From assembly GCA_032615215.1 (NCBI GenBank), contig CP128433.1, positions 3,183,501 through 3,247,500 of the forward strand: DNA of 64,000 nt, read 5' to 3'. The notes beneath the pieces were generated by a model that worked only from the letters and a program-made list of their open reading frames with translations, was not told the origin of the DNA and did no database searches. How positions within the stretch are numbered: position 1 is the first letter of the stretch; every line of letters starts with the position of its first letter. This document shows positions 45,538 through 54,563 of the stretch, piece by piece. The DNA is from Microbulbifer sp. MKSA007 (lineage in GTDB: Bacteria; Pseudomonadota; Gammaproteobacteria; Pseudomonadales; Cellvibrionaceae). A program made the translations under genes and the position numbers.

Positions 45538-46923
45538 ATGAGTATTAGCGTTTTTGAGCTTTTCAAAATTGGGGTTGGCCCTTCCAGCTCCCACACGGTG
45601 GGCCCCATGGTCGCTGCCCGCCAATTCGTGCAGGATTTGCAAGACCGGGACCAACTGCCCCGCACAGACCGCGTACAAGTCCATTTATACGGCTCACTGG
45701 CCCTGACCGGGGTTGGTCACGGTACCGATATGGCGGTACTGATGGGGCTTCTGGGTCAATCTCCGGACACCATTGATGTCGACTCGATTGACGAGAAAAT
45801 GGCGCAAATCCAGAGCGAGCGCCGCCTGCTATTAAACGGTGACCAGGATATCGAATTTATTCGCGAGCGCGACCTGGTTTTCCATATGGAGGAATTTCTT
45901 CCCCAGCACTCCAACGGAATGACCTGCCAGGCTTATGCTGGCGAAGAGCTGCTGTTCGAGCGCAGCTACTTCTCCATTGGCGGCGGCTTTGTGCTCTCAG
46001 AAGAAGATTTCGCTCATAAAGAGGAGATCGCTACCCTGCTGCCCTATGACTTCAGCAATGCGGAACAGCTGATGAAGATCTGTGATCATCACGGTTGGAC
46101 CATTGCCGAGCTGGCCATGGAAAACGAAAAAGCCTTCCGCAGCGAGCAGGAGGTCAAAGACCGTTTGTGGAATATCTGGAAAGTAATGGATGCCTCTATT
46201 GAGCGAGGCTGCCACCAGAATGGCATCTTGCCCGGCGGCCTCAATGTTCGCCGCCGCGCTGCTGAACTCTACCGGGAGTTGAGCAAACAGAGTCCGGAAG
46301 AGCGCAACCACGGCCTCGCCATTCTCGACTGGGTTAGTCTATTTGCCCTCGCCGTCAATGAGGAAAATGCCGCGCGCGGGCGCATCGTCACCGCACCCAC
46401 TAACGGTGCCGCCGGTGTGATTCCCGCCGTTATCGCCTACTACGTGGAATTTGTCCACGACAGCAATATTCACGGTGAATTGAAAGACCAGGTAGTGAAA
46501 TTCCTGCTCACCGCCGGTGCTATCGGCATGCTGTTTAAAAAGAATGCCTCTATTTCTGCCGCTGAAGTGGGCTGCCAGGGAGAAATTGGCGTCGCCTGCT
46601 CCATGGCTTCCGCCGGCTTGGCTGCCGTAGAGGGCGGCACCAACCAGCAGATTGAAAACGCTGCTGAAATTGGAATGGAGCACAACCTCGGCCTTACCTG
46701 CGATCCAATCGGCGGGTTGGTGCAGGTCCCCTGTATCGAGCGCAACACCATGGGTGCAGTAAAAGCCATTAACGGCGCACGCCTGGCCCTGCGCGGTGAT
46801 GGCGCTCATATCGTACCGCTGGACAGCGTTATCGAGACGATGCGTCAAACCGGTATCGATATGCAGAGCAAATACAAAGAGACCTCTCTCGGCGGGCTCG
46901 CAGTAAACGCTGTGAACTGCTGA
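45538..46923 (+). CDS. sdaA: L-serine dehydratase (deaminase)
   Basis: A 461-residue iron-sulfur enzyme converting L-serine to pyruvate and ammonia. I start at the ATG at 45538 (SISVFELFKIGVGPSSSHTVGP), the family's usual N-terminus; an earlier in-frame ATG would add 20 non-conserved residues. N-terminal beta domain with GPSSSHTVGPM, then the alpha domain with HQNGILPGGLNVRRRA, APTNGAAGVIPAV, EVGCQGEIGVACSMASAGL and GLTCDPIGGLVQVPCIERN, which contains the cysteines that ligate the 4Fe-4S cluster. Cytoplasmic, amino-acid catabolism. Confidence 0.96.
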   Translation: MSISVFELFKIGVGPSSSHTVGPMVAARQFVQDLQDRDQLPRTDRVQVHLYGSLALTGVGHGTDMAVLMGLLGQSPDTIDVDSIDEKMAQIQSERRLLLNGDQDIEFIRERDLVFHMEEFLPQHSNGMTCQAYAGEELLFERSYFSIGGGFVLSEEDFAHKEEIATLLPYDFSNAEQLMKICDHHGWTIAELAMENEKAFRSEQEVKDRLWNIWKVMDASIERGCHQNGILPGGLNVRRRAAELYRELSKQSPEERNHGLAILDWVSLFALAVNEENAARGRIVTAPTNGAAGVIPAVIAYYVEFVHDSNIHGELKDQVVKFLLTAGAIGMLFKKNASISAAEVGCQGEIGVACSMASAGLAAVEGGTNQQIENAAEIGMEHNLGLTCDPIGGLVQVPCIERNTMGAVKAINGARLALRGDGAHIVPLDSVIETMRQTGIDMQSKYKETSLGGLAVNAVNC

Positions 46924-46930
46924 TATTTTT

Positions 46931-46958
46931 CGGCAGGAGCACAAATCCGCTCCTGCCG
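46931..46958 (+). terminator. Terminator-like hairpin after sdaA
   Basis: CGGCAGGAGC-ACAAATCC-GCTCCTGCCG, a perfect 10-bp stem eight bases after the stop codon, followed by CTTACTT. Confidence 0.7.
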
Positions 46959-46967
46959 CTTACTTAG

Positions 46968-47230
46968 GGAGCCTCTGAATAACTCCATGATACCTCTGGC
47001 GTGCAGAGCGGTTCACAATCAAGGCGCGGCTTCGCAGGAATGTCTAGACCTTTCAAGAAGTCGCAACGCGGAGTGTGAATCGCTCTGCAAGCCCCGAAGG
47101 GCAGGCCTTGAAGGCCACAGCTGCTGCGTTGCAGCTCTTGCCAAGGGCTACGGCCATTCGCGGCGAGCTGCGCCTAACATCTGCAGCCTTCAAGACCCGC
47201 AGAGGCATTATGGAGTTATTCAGAGGCTCC
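46968..47230. repeat. MITE-like inverted-repeat element, copy C
   Basis: A 263-bp element with terminal inverted repeats GGAGCCTCTGAATAACTCC, flanked by a perfect 4-bp duplication TTAG (46964-46967 and 47231-47234). It is the reverse complement of copy B, with the same length and high identity, and has no gene of its own. It lies between sdaA and the oxidoreductase gene in otherwise unbroken chromosome, so the insertion is recent. Confidence 0.94.
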
Positions 47231-47297
47231 TTAGCCCTAAAGATACCAAATTCTTTTTGTCGCATATCTCCAACGAACCCCCACCGGACTTTAAAAG

Positions 47298-48197
47298 TCA
47301 CTGGTTAAATATCAGCGAGCGATGAGCCCCAACACCTGCCATGGTACCGGATGCAATCGCAAAGGTTCCGCTTTGCATCGGGTTGGATAAATCCCCAGCA
47401 GCAAAAACTCCCTTTACAGAAGTTTCCTTAAAGCCATCCACCTTCACAATCCGCCCGGTAAAAGACTCCTCCAGCTCCAACCCCAATTGATCGATAAACG
47501 GAGAGGTCAACTCCGCTTTGGGGCTCACGTAGAGACCCTCCAGTGGCAATTTGCGGCCATCCGCTAAAACAACTTCACGTAAACTATCCCCCTCTCCCTC
47601 CAACTGCGTAATCGGGGCTTCTTCCAGCATTACTCCACGAGCCAGCAGATGATCGAGCACTTCCCCCTGCGGATTAAACTGGCCCTGGGTAAACAAGGTA
47701 GTTGCGCCCCAATCGGGAATCATCGCCGCCTGGTGGAAAGACAGCTCACTGGTAGCCAGCACACCTAAAGGGCGATCACTCAGCTCATAACCGTGGCAAT
47801 AGGGACAGTGAATCACACTCTTACCCCAGCGCTCTTTCACACCAGGGATATCCGGTAGCTGGTCCGTAATGCCGATTGCCAGAATTAGCCTCTTCGCTTT
47901 AAAGGTGGTACCTCCCTGTGCAGCAACAGCAAACCCCTCTTCATGAACATCCACAGTATCCGCAGTGTCTTCAACCACCTGGAAGCTCGAGTAAGCCTGT
48001 AGCTGGGAAAGCGCCGTGCTACGAATTTCCTCGGGCGTCTTACCATCCAGGCAAAATACTCCATGGGACGCTTTTGCAAAGCGGTTTCTAGGTCTTTTAG
48101 CATCCAGTACAACGACCTTACGCCTGCCTCGAACCAGCTGCATCGCCGCAGACAGACCGGCAAAACTTCCACCGATAATCAATACATCCGTATCCAT
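47298..48197 (-). CDS. Thioredoxin-reductase-like FAD/NAD(P) oxidoreductase
   Basis: A 299-residue flavoprotein of the thioredoxin reductase fold. FAD-binding motif IIGGSFAGLSAA at the N-terminus, redox centre CPYCHGYE (a CxxC disulfide), and the C-terminal FAD motif VKGVFAAGDLSN. The typical GxGxxA NADPH site is changed to GVLATSELSF, as in the single-domain TrxR-like proteins that often accompany Rrf2-type regulators. I prefer the ATG at 48197, seven bases after GGAGG. It is transcribed divergently from the Rrf2 gene, with a palindromic operator candidate between. Role: thiol redox or stress defence; substrate unknown. Confidence 0.85.
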   Translation of the reverse strand: MDTDVLIIGGSFAGLSAAMQLVRGRRKVVVLDAKRPRNRFAKASHGVFCLDGKTPEEIRSTALSQLQAYSSFQVVEDTADTVDVHEEGFAVAAQGGTTFKAKRLILAIGITDQLPDIPGVKERWGKSVIHCPYCHGYELSDRPLGVLATSELSFHQAAMIPDWGATTLFTQGQFNPQGEVLDHLLARGVMLEEAPITQLEGEGDSLREVVLADGRKLPLEGLYVSPKAELTSPFIDQLGLELEESFTGRIVKVDGFKETSVKGVFAAGDLSNPMQSGTFAIASGTMAGVGAHRSLIFNQ

Positions 48198-48216
48198 AGC
48201 CACCCCTCCGATATCA

Positions 48217-48235
48217 TGTAACTTTTATTGTTACA
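48217..48235. promoter_or_regulatory. Palindromic operator candidate
   Basis: TGTAAC-TTTTATT-GTTACA, a perfect 6-bp inverted repeat with a 7-base spacer in the divergent promoter region between the oxidoreductase and the Rrf2-type regulator. A second GTAACA occurs at about 48262. Such a site suits binding by the dimeric Rrf2 protein encoded next door. Confidence 0.6.
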
Positions 48236-48313
48236 CAAAAATTCAAAACCGTACAACACACGTAACAGCAAAAGTTTCGTGATAAACTGCAGGGTCGGAA
48301 ACTTAGGTGAATT

Positions 48314-48742
48314 ATGCGCAAAGACAGCCGATTATCCCGGGCACTTCATGTCCTTATCCATTTGAACATGACCGACAAGCCGGTTACCTCAGACAAGATG
48401 GCAGCTATGCTCCTCACCAATCCTGTGGTGGCTCGCAGAACTATGGCGCTATTGCGGGATCAGGGGTACGTGCGCTCCAGTAAAGGGCACAATGGGGGCT
48501 GGTCACTCGCGAAGCCCTTGGATGAAATTACACTTCTGGATATCCATAAAGCGCTGGGAGACAGCTCAGTTTTTACCATTGGCCTCACAGACGAACACAC
48601 TAACTGCGTTATTGAACATGCCGTTAACGCCACATTAAAAGACGCAATGGATGAGGCAGAAAATATTTTGCTCACGCGATTTGGTGAGATCACTCTAGAC
48701 CTGCTCGGGCGAGATTTCGAACCACCAGGAGCCTCGAAATAA
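48314..48742 (+). CDS. Rrf2 family transcriptional regulator
   Basis: A 142-residue winged-helix regulator: DSRLSRALHVLIHL, then TSDKMAAMLLTNPVVARRTMALLRDQGYVRSSKGHNGGWSLAK, here split as MAAMLLTNPVV and VRSSKGHNGGWSLAK, with the conserved GxxGGxxLA wing. Unlike IscR or NsrR, it lacks the three-cysteine cluster (a single Cys in HTNCVIEHAV), so it likely senses through that Cys or another ligand, as in YwnA/CymR-type members. It presumably controls the divergent thioredoxin-reductase-like gene. Confidence 0.9.
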   Translation: MRKDSRLSRALHVLIHLNMTDKPVTSDKMAAMLLTNPVVARRTMALLRDQGYVRSSKGHNGGWSLAKPLDEITLLDIHKALGDSSVFTIGLTDEHTNCVIEHAVNATLKDAMDEAENILLTRFGEITLDLLGRDFEPPGASK

Positions 48743-49414
48743 CTACTATAACCAGACGGCCAGCGAGGCTACGTTGCCTATAATGCCCCCCAAACACCCA
48801 CTTCTGCCAGAAATTTAGCAAGCGACTTGCCCCTCAAATTGAAAGCCTGGAGGCTCATTAAATATTTTTTCCGTCAAGAGACTTTGGAAACCCCAGGTAT
48901 TCCTTAAGAATAATAAAACTAAATTTATGGCATCCCTGTTATCTAGTTTACATAGCAGGCTGCAACTATCCAAATCGGAAAAATAGTATAAACATTTTCA
49001 AGGACCTTAGTATAAGTTAAATTATTTTGCAGCAAAAACCCAAACACACCCTTAAAAATCCCCACAAAGAAACTAGAACTTTGACCATTAAAACAATTAA
49101 CCCCCCAAAACCAACCAAAATATGAGCAGACTCACCTAGCAATCACCCATTAAAAATGGCTTATAAAGATTTATTGTAAAATAGTCGCCAATAAGAGCCT
49201 CACCTAATAACTACAATATATCCTACCCTGCCAAACCTTAAGAAACCTAACTTTAGAAACCCGAATAAAATCAAATAAAAAACAGATAGTAAATTACCAA
49301 TCATACTTTTAAGAAAAACGACTATTGAGACAGAATGCAAAATTGATGCGAGATCTAATTAGCCAGGAAACTTACTCGCCATCAATAACTTTCAAATCAA
49401 TAAAGGAGATACAA
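48743..49414. other. Intergenic, AT-rich
   Basis: About 670 bases with no gene; A/C-rich on the plus strand. It probably holds the promoter of the beta-helix protein gene. Ends with a strong ribosome site (AAAGGAGAT). Confidence 0.45.
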
Positions 49415-50254
49415 ATGATTAATTTTCGAAAATCGTATAAAATAAGCACTTTTACCGCAATTCTGTTTGTTGCATCCAACAGCGCAACTGCTGTCAATTG
49501 TGGTGATACTATTACAACCCCTACTGTACTTACAGAGAATCTTACCTGCCCGATAGACATAGATAACCAAAATGGTCTCATTGTTGAAGGTCCTTCAGGG
49601 AGTCTATATATGAATGGGTATACGCTAACATGCAATCTTGACAACCTCCCACTATTTACCGATGCAGCGGGTATTCGTATCACCGGCATGGCATCTCTTG
49701 TTACTGATGGAACGGTAAACAACTGCAATTATGGAATATTTGTAGTTGGCACTGGATTCCATACCATTTCAGATATGACAATCACTAACAGCTTAGAAGA
49801 TGGCATAGATCTAAGAAGCGACAATAATACCGCCATAAAAAATCATATACAGTTCAGTGGTGAAGATGGTATCGACATGCAGGGAGATTTCAGTAGCGTT
49901 ATACAGAATTATATTGAATTCAGTGACCGTGACGGCATTGAGGCCGATAATGATTTCGGTACAGTGGCTTTTAACTTCGTAACAGGCAGTCAGAGAGCTG
50001 GAATAGAGATGGAAGCCTCAGACAATAATACGATAGTACAAAATACAGTAATGAATAATGGTGATGGTATTTCCGGAGATTCTGGAGGGATTGTAATTAC
50101 CAGTCAATCTTCATCTAATAACTTAATACTTGGGAATACTGCCGAGAACAATCTACCCTTCGACCTAAAGGATAGAATAGATCCAAACTGTACAGGCAGC
50201 AACCAATGGGTTGCCAATAATTTCGTAACTGCTGATCCAGCCTGTCTGGAATGA
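49415..50254 (+). CDS. Secreted right-handed beta-helix protein
   Basis: A 279-residue exported protein starting at 49415, five bases after AAAGGAGAT. Signal peptide MINFRKSY...NSATA. The mature part has 22-24-residue coils of a right-handed parallel beta-helix: GFHTISDMTITNSLEDGID, NNTAIKNHIQFSGEDGID, FSSVIQNYIEFSDRDGIE, FGTVAFNFVTGSQRAGIE, NNTIVQNTVMNNGDGI, with NLILGNTAENN near the end. The pattern matches NosD/polysaccharide-lyase-like repeats. No catalytic residues can be recognised. It may bind or cleave polysaccharide outside the cell. Confidence 0.8.
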   Translation: MINFRKSYKISTFTAILFVASNSATAVNCGDTITTPTVLTENLTCPIDIDNQNGLIVEGPSGSLYMNGYTLTCNLDNLPLFTDAAGIRITGMASLVTDGTVNNCNYGIFVVGTGFHTISDMTITNSLEDGIDLRSDNNTAIKNHIQFSGEDGIDMQGDFSSVIQNYIEFSDRDGIEADNDFGTVAFNFVTGSQRAGIEMEASDNNTIVQNTVMNNGDGISGDSGGIVITSQSSSNNLILGNTAENNLPFDLKDRIDPNCTGSNQWVANNFVTADPACLE

Positions 50255-50276
50255 ACTACCTGTATTTCGAAATCCA

Positions 50277-50312
50277 GCATCACCACTTATTAGAGGGGTG
50301 GTGATGCGGTTT
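50277..50312 (+). terminator. Rho-independent terminator after the beta-helix gene
   Basis: GCATCACCAC ... GTGGTGATGC, a perfect 10-bp stem followed by GGTTTT. Confidence 0.8.
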
Positions 50313-50404
50313 TAAGTATTATTAAAGCGACACATTCTACCCAAATGAGGCAACAATCACCCACCTAACTAATCTTGAGTCAATAACAATACTAGGAGCT
50401 AAGT

Positions 50405-51568
50405 GTGACCAACTGCAGCAATGGATTCAATCGCCACTTCGCAAGCTCCCAAAGACTAAAAAATCGCGCAAAGCAGAGAGTTCCAAAATTCTCCTATGAG
50501 TACTTAATAGAGGGCTGTATGGATGATATTGGTTTATGCCGCAATCGCCAGGCATTCGATTCTGTAAAGTTCACTCCCCAATATATCCGTCCAAACTCTA
50601 CTCCGAATTTAAACTGTGAGCTTCTTGGGAAGTTATACAGTGCTCCATTTGGCATAGCCCCCATAGGGCTACAGGGGCTTATGTGGCCAAATGCACCCGT
50701 CATACTCGCTAAAGCTGCATACGAGCACAATATCCCATTCATTCTCAGCACTGTATCCTCAGAAGCACTGGAGCGTATTTCTGAAGTCTCACAGGGAACA
50801 GCCTGGTACCAACTCTACAACCCAACAGATCCAGCTATTCTTTCTGACCTACTATCCCGACTAACCTCTGCCCAATACCAACATTTAGTCATTACCATTG
50901 ATGTTCCTACATTTGGCTTACGCCCCAGAGACTTCCACAACGGATTGGCAATGCCACCGAAATTGAATGTAAAAAATATCTGGCAAGCGATACTCAGGCC
51001 AAATTGGAGCCTATCCACATTGCGATACGGTCTCCCTAAATTTAAAAATCTAGAGCCTTACATTGATACCGATAACAAAAAACTTGAACTAACTGAGTTT
51101 ATGAACACCACAACTATGGGCCCACTGGATTTTGATAGTGTCAAACGTATAAGAGATCTATGGCCCCATAAACTTATTATTAAAGGGATAATGAGTGAAC
51201 CCGATCTTCAACAAGCGATTAAACTCGGAGCGGATGGAGTCATTTTATCCAATCACGGTGCACGGCAACTTGATTTAGGCGAAGCGACTCTCCCCTTACT
51301 GGGACGGTTTTCCAGCTATCAGGATAGGATTTCCTTGGCTATCGATAGTGGAATAAGATCCGGTGTAGATATCGCAAGCGCTTGTGGCCTAGGGGCAAAG
51401 TTTTGCTTTCTGGGAAGATTTTTTATGTATAGCGTCTGTGCCCTTGGCAATGAAGGAGCTAATCATGCAATTTACCTACTTAAAGCTCAGTTAACTCAGG
51501 TTATGCAGCAAATCGGAGCTAGTAATCTTGAAGGCATTTGCGGCAAGGTAGAACTAACCAACAGATGA
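50405..51568 (+). CDS. FMN-dependent alpha-hydroxy-acid oxidase/dehydrogenase
   Basis: A 387-residue TIM-barrel flavoenzyme of the lactate dehydrogenase (LldD)/glycolate oxidase family. GTG start preceded by AGGAG. Visible family motifs: APFGIAPIGLQGLMWP, ILSTVSSEALERI, WYQLYNP, LVITIDVPTFGLRPRD (FMN phosphate/Tyr-Lys region), LIIKGIM (catalytic Lys) and SNHGARQLD (catalytic His; usual SNHGGRQLD). Oxidises a 2-hydroxy acid to a 2-oxo acid; substrate cannot be told. Stands alone. Confidence 0.9.
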   Translation: MTNCSNGFNRHFASSQRLKNRAKQRVPKFSYEYLIEGCMDDIGLCRNRQAFDSVKFTPQYIRPNSTPNLNCELLGKLYSAPFGIAPIGLQGLMWPNAPVILAKAAYEHNIPFILSTVSSEALERISEVSQGTAWYQLYNPTDPAILSDLLSRLTSAQYQHLVITIDVPTFGLRPRDFHNGLAMPPKLNVKNIWQAILRPNWSLSTLRYGLPKFKNLEPYIDTDNKKLELTEFMNTTTMGPLDFDSVKRIRDLWPHKLIIKGIMSEPDLQQAIKLGADGVILSNHGARQLDLGEATLPLLGRFSSYQDRISLAIDSGIRSGVDIASACGLGAKFCFLGRFFMYSVCALGNEGANHAIYLLKAQLTQVMQQIGASNLEGICGKVELTNR

Positions 51569-51994
51569 AAAGCTCAGGCAGTTCATCCCGCCGAGTCGTG
51601 TAAGCCGAAAGCTTATACTGTTACCGCATTTTCCAATTCTTTTGGATACCCTTCCCCCTAGAAATAGTGCTCTTCGGCCAATACGCTGGTCAATTCAATC
51701 AATGGTTTGCATAATTTTACTGGCCTTAAATGGCTGCCCCAAGCAAAACAAATCACCTCGCCCCAATGAACAGGGAATTAACCCCACTCCAGCTTTAAAG
51801 AATCGACAAACCTGTCGAAATAGCCCCGGCACAGCCCGCTCTACTAGCCGCACTATTTGCCAGGTATCATCGGTTGGATATGGGGTTTATACTACAGAAC
51901 TACAGCTGTAATAGGTGGATTCGTGAAGAACATGAAGGAACTATGCCTTGCATTGGCTCAGAAGAGTTTACCAACTAGTGAAACCTCTCCCAGT
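51569..51994. other. Intergenic with a doubtful lipoprotein frame
   Basis: A plus-strand frame (51642-51911) contains MVCIILLALNGCPKQNKSP, which looks like a lipobox signal (LNGC) followed by a short polar tail. Without a ribosome site or a homologue I recognise, it is only a possibility. The right end borders IS200 copy 2. Confidence 0.3.
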
Positions 51995-52603
51995 TAATTA
52001 ACAAATAGGTAAACCACCGCCTCAGGCGGTGAGACTAGACAAGGCTCCGCCGTTCCGGCGTGCAGAGTAAAATATGGCCTCCATGAACCGGCAAGTTCTT
52101 TAAGGGGGCCATATGCTAGATTGGCAGTGCCATGCTCACGTGAAACATTATTGCAGGTACCATGTGGCATTTGTGCCCAAGTATAGAAAGAATGCGTTAT
52201 TTGGAGCATTGAGACATGAGATTGGAGCAATATTCCGAGACTTATGTCGTCAAAAAGGTATTGAGTTGGTCGAGGGGTACGCAATGAGGAATCACATTCA
52301 TATGTTGTTAATGATTCCTCCAAGGTTAAGTGTTTCCAATACGGTTGGTTTTCTGAAAGGGAAATCTGCGATCCAGATATTTCGGAAGTACAGGCATGTG
52401 CAGAGAAATTTCACAGGAAGACACTTTTGGGCTCAGGGTTACTGAGTGAGCACAGTAGGTCTTGATGAGCAGATGATTCGAGAGTACATCAAGCATCAAG
52501 AGGTTGAAGAACGCCGGCAAGTGCAGATGCAACTGGCGGGGTTGTAAATAGCCCCCTCTGGGGGCTTTCACCATACCACCCGCTATGCGGGTGGTTGCTG
52601 ATT
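51995..52603 (+). mobile_element. IS200/IS605-type insertion sequence, copy 2
   Basis: A 609-bp element that differs from copy 1 (7028-7636) by only one base that I noticed. It has the subterminal hairpins ACCGCC-TCA-GGCGGT (left) and CCACCCGC-TAT-GCGGGTGG (right), carries only tnpA, and is inserted in intergenic sequence. Near-identity implies recent movement or gene conversion. Confidence 0.9.
52113..52547 (+). CDS. tnpA: IS200-type Y1 (HUH) transposase with in-frame UGA
   Basis: Protein identical to that of the copy at 7084-7518. The frame stops at UGA (52443-52445) after 110 codons and, if read through, continues for 33 codons to TAA (52545-52547), adding REYIKHQE with the expected catalytic tyrosine. 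HUH motif NHIHMLL. AAGGGGG precedes the ATG. Sharing the same UGA in two recently moved copies is the odd feature: either readthrough yields enough enzyme, or an intact copy elsewhere acts in trans. Confidence 0.88.
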
Positions 52604-52885
52604 CATCAAGACTAATTATCTCTCTCTATCATTAACTAGCTTAGCCTGATAAAAGTATGATTCATCGTATCTGTCACACCTAAAATAATCCCCCCAAAAT
52701 AACACTTGCTGCAGATTATCTTTTGGTGACACACTGCCCCTCTGATAAATCACTCGCATACTCGTACATTTGCATAACAACTTCAGGACAAAACCCAGCT
52801 AAACGATAACCTTGAGTTTCAGCCAGCACTCCAACTATGCGATACTTCCGCCCCAAAAGAAGTGAAAAGAAAACAGGGAAGACCC
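52604..52885. other. Intergenic, no gene seen
   Basis: AT-rich spacer and upstream region of the lipoprotein gene. Confidence 0.4.
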
Positions 52886-53437
52886 ATGACCAAATTCACA
52901 CTAACTCTGGCAGCGGTTTTATTGGCTGGCTGTAGTTCAGTCACTCAGCTCTCGGAAAAAACGGCAGGGGAAATCAGACAGGCGGTATCTATCCAAGCTA
53001 GTGGGAAAAATTCTGGTACTCAGTTCTCAGGGCCGAAATTACAGGCCACTACTGATGGCTCTGACCTGAACCTCTACTACTACAACCTCCGCGCATTTGA
53101 ACCCGCTACTAACGAATCAACGAAGTACCACCTACAGATCCATATCACCTATCGCAAGGCATGGCGTCACTATGATTCTGCGGAGTTAAATGGCGGACAG
53201 CCAGTAGAGACGGCTCCTATTAACAAAAATGTCCTTCAATGCGTAAGTGGCAATGAATGTATGCTTGAAGAAATTCTGGATATTGCTCTCACTGAGGAAC
53301 AAATACTGGCTTCAGTGCGCAATCGAGATAAACTCAAACTTAAACTGAGAGCAAGATCCGGGCACAGCTCTACCATTGAGGTTCCAGCAACCTACTTGCT
53401 TGGTTTTTACGCTGCGGTTGCCAATTACGAGGGGTGA
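52886..53437 (+). CDS. Hypothetical lipoprotein
   Basis: A 183-residue lipoprotein from the ATG at 52886 (AGGGA upstream); lipobox LLAGC. The mature part is beta-rich with a conserved-looking pair of cysteines (VLQCVSGNECML). The pattern SEKTAGEIRQAVSI and YHLQIHITYRKAWRHYDSAEL suggests a periplasmic immunoglobulin- or lipocalin-like fold, but no family is recognised. Confidence 0.72.
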   Translation: MTKFTLTLAAVLLAGCSSVTQLSEKTAGEIRQAVSIQASGKNSGTQFSGPKLQATTDGSDLNLYYYNLRAFEPATNESTKYHLQIHITYRKAWRHYDSAELNGGQPVETAPINKNVLQCVSGNECMLEEILDIALTEEQILASVRNRDKLKLKLRARSGHSSTIEVPATYLLGFYAAVANYEG

Positions 53438-53467
53438 CTACCCCTCTCCGTAGGCAATAAATGTTGA

Positions 53468-54436
53468 CTAAGTGCTCTTTTGCGGGGTCTGAGAGCTTCC
53501 TGCCTGGCAATATGCCTGTGCCGTCTCCACCAGACCTTCACCTAAGGCCACTGGGGGGGTCCAGTCAAGCAACTCTTTGGTTTTAGTGATATCCACTTGT
53601 AGTGAACCGCACAAGCGCTCGGCAACTGCCCCCATTCCTATTAGCTTCAGCCCACTGGTGAGTACGAATTGGGGAAGAGGCAATAGTCGAGCATCACATC
53701 CCATGGCATGGGATAAACCACGCAACAAATCTGTTACCGATACATCCATATCATCGGATACCAGAAATACCTGGTTTGCCGCATTGGGATGAGAAATACA
53801 AACGCGGATCAGGTCGATCAAATTGCCGATAGATACCAAGCTTCGGCGATTATGAATAGCCCCTAGTGGCAGCGGGATCCCCTTGGTAAGCCAACGCATC
53901 ATCGCTTGGAAGTTCGCCTTGACCCCAGGCCCATAGACCAGAGGTGGTCGGATAATAACAACTTCCATCTCCGTAGACTCAGCCAGCTCAAGCAGTGCGT
54001 CTTCGGCCTCCTTCTTTGAAATCCCATAGGGATCCGTAGGATCACATTGTTCATCCGCATTAAATGGTAAGCGGTTGTCGGTTGACTCCCCGTTAACCTT
54101 AATAGAACTAAGATAAATAAAACGTCTAGCACCGGATGAAGCCGCCTGCTGTGCCAGCTTGATAGTGCCTCCAACATTCACCCGACGGAATTCCTCCAGA
54201 GGGTTAGCGGAGGTCTCCTCCATTACATGGACGCGCGCAGCGGTGTGAATGACTGTATCTATATCGACAAGCGCCTGTGCCCAATCCGTATTGCTTGACA
54301 GGTCACCGATCTGAAAGCCACCCTCAACATCGCGGCGATACACCGGCAAAACCTGGTAACCGTCTTTGCGAAGCTGCGGCAAGAGTGCGGTTCCCACAAA
54401 GCCACTAGCGCCGGTTAGTAATATACGTCCTTTCAA
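53468..54436 (-). CDS. NAD-dependent sugar-nucleotide epimerase/dehydratase-like protein
   Basis: A 322-residue extended short-chain dehydrogenase. Rossmann motif LLTGASGFVG (residues 6-15), DIDTVIHTAARVHVM, YLSSIKVNGE (active-site Ser region) and DPYGISKKEAED (catalytic Tyr-Lys) match the UDP-glucose 4-epimerase-like group found in O-antigen and capsule clusters (WbpK/WbpV-like). Probable substrate a UDP-hexose or N-acetylhexosamine. No other polysaccharide genes adjoin it in the window. Confidence 0.88.
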   Translation of the reverse strand: MKGRILLTGASGFVGTALLPQLRKDGYQVLPVYRRDVEGGFQIGDLSSNTDWAQALVDIDTVIHTAARVHVMEETSANPLEEFRRVNVGGTIKLAQQAASSGARRFIYLSSIKVNGESTDNRLPFNADEQCDPTDPYGISKKEAEDALLELAESTEMEVVIIRPPLVYGPGVKANFQAMMRWLTKGIPLPLGAIHNRRSLVSIGNLIDLIRVCISHPNAANQVFLVSDDMDVSVTDLLRGLSHAMGCDARLLPLPQFVLTSGLKLIGMGAVAERLCGSLQVDITKTKELLDWTPPVALGEGLVETAQAYCQAGSSQTPQKST

Positions 54437-54563
54437 TGGGGGCCTATTTCTCAGCTGTAGAATTCACGTTAGTTTACACGGACCACTTTTTCGACACACC
54501 TTTATCTCGTCAACTACATAGTGAGCATGACAAACTATCCAAGCATCGCTGGCTATTAGAATT

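Noticed and set aside
46987..47325. Open frames within the 263-bp element (also at 13676-13999 and 19564-20023)
   Set aside because: They lie in a non-coding inverted-repeat element, differ in frame between copies and match no protein.
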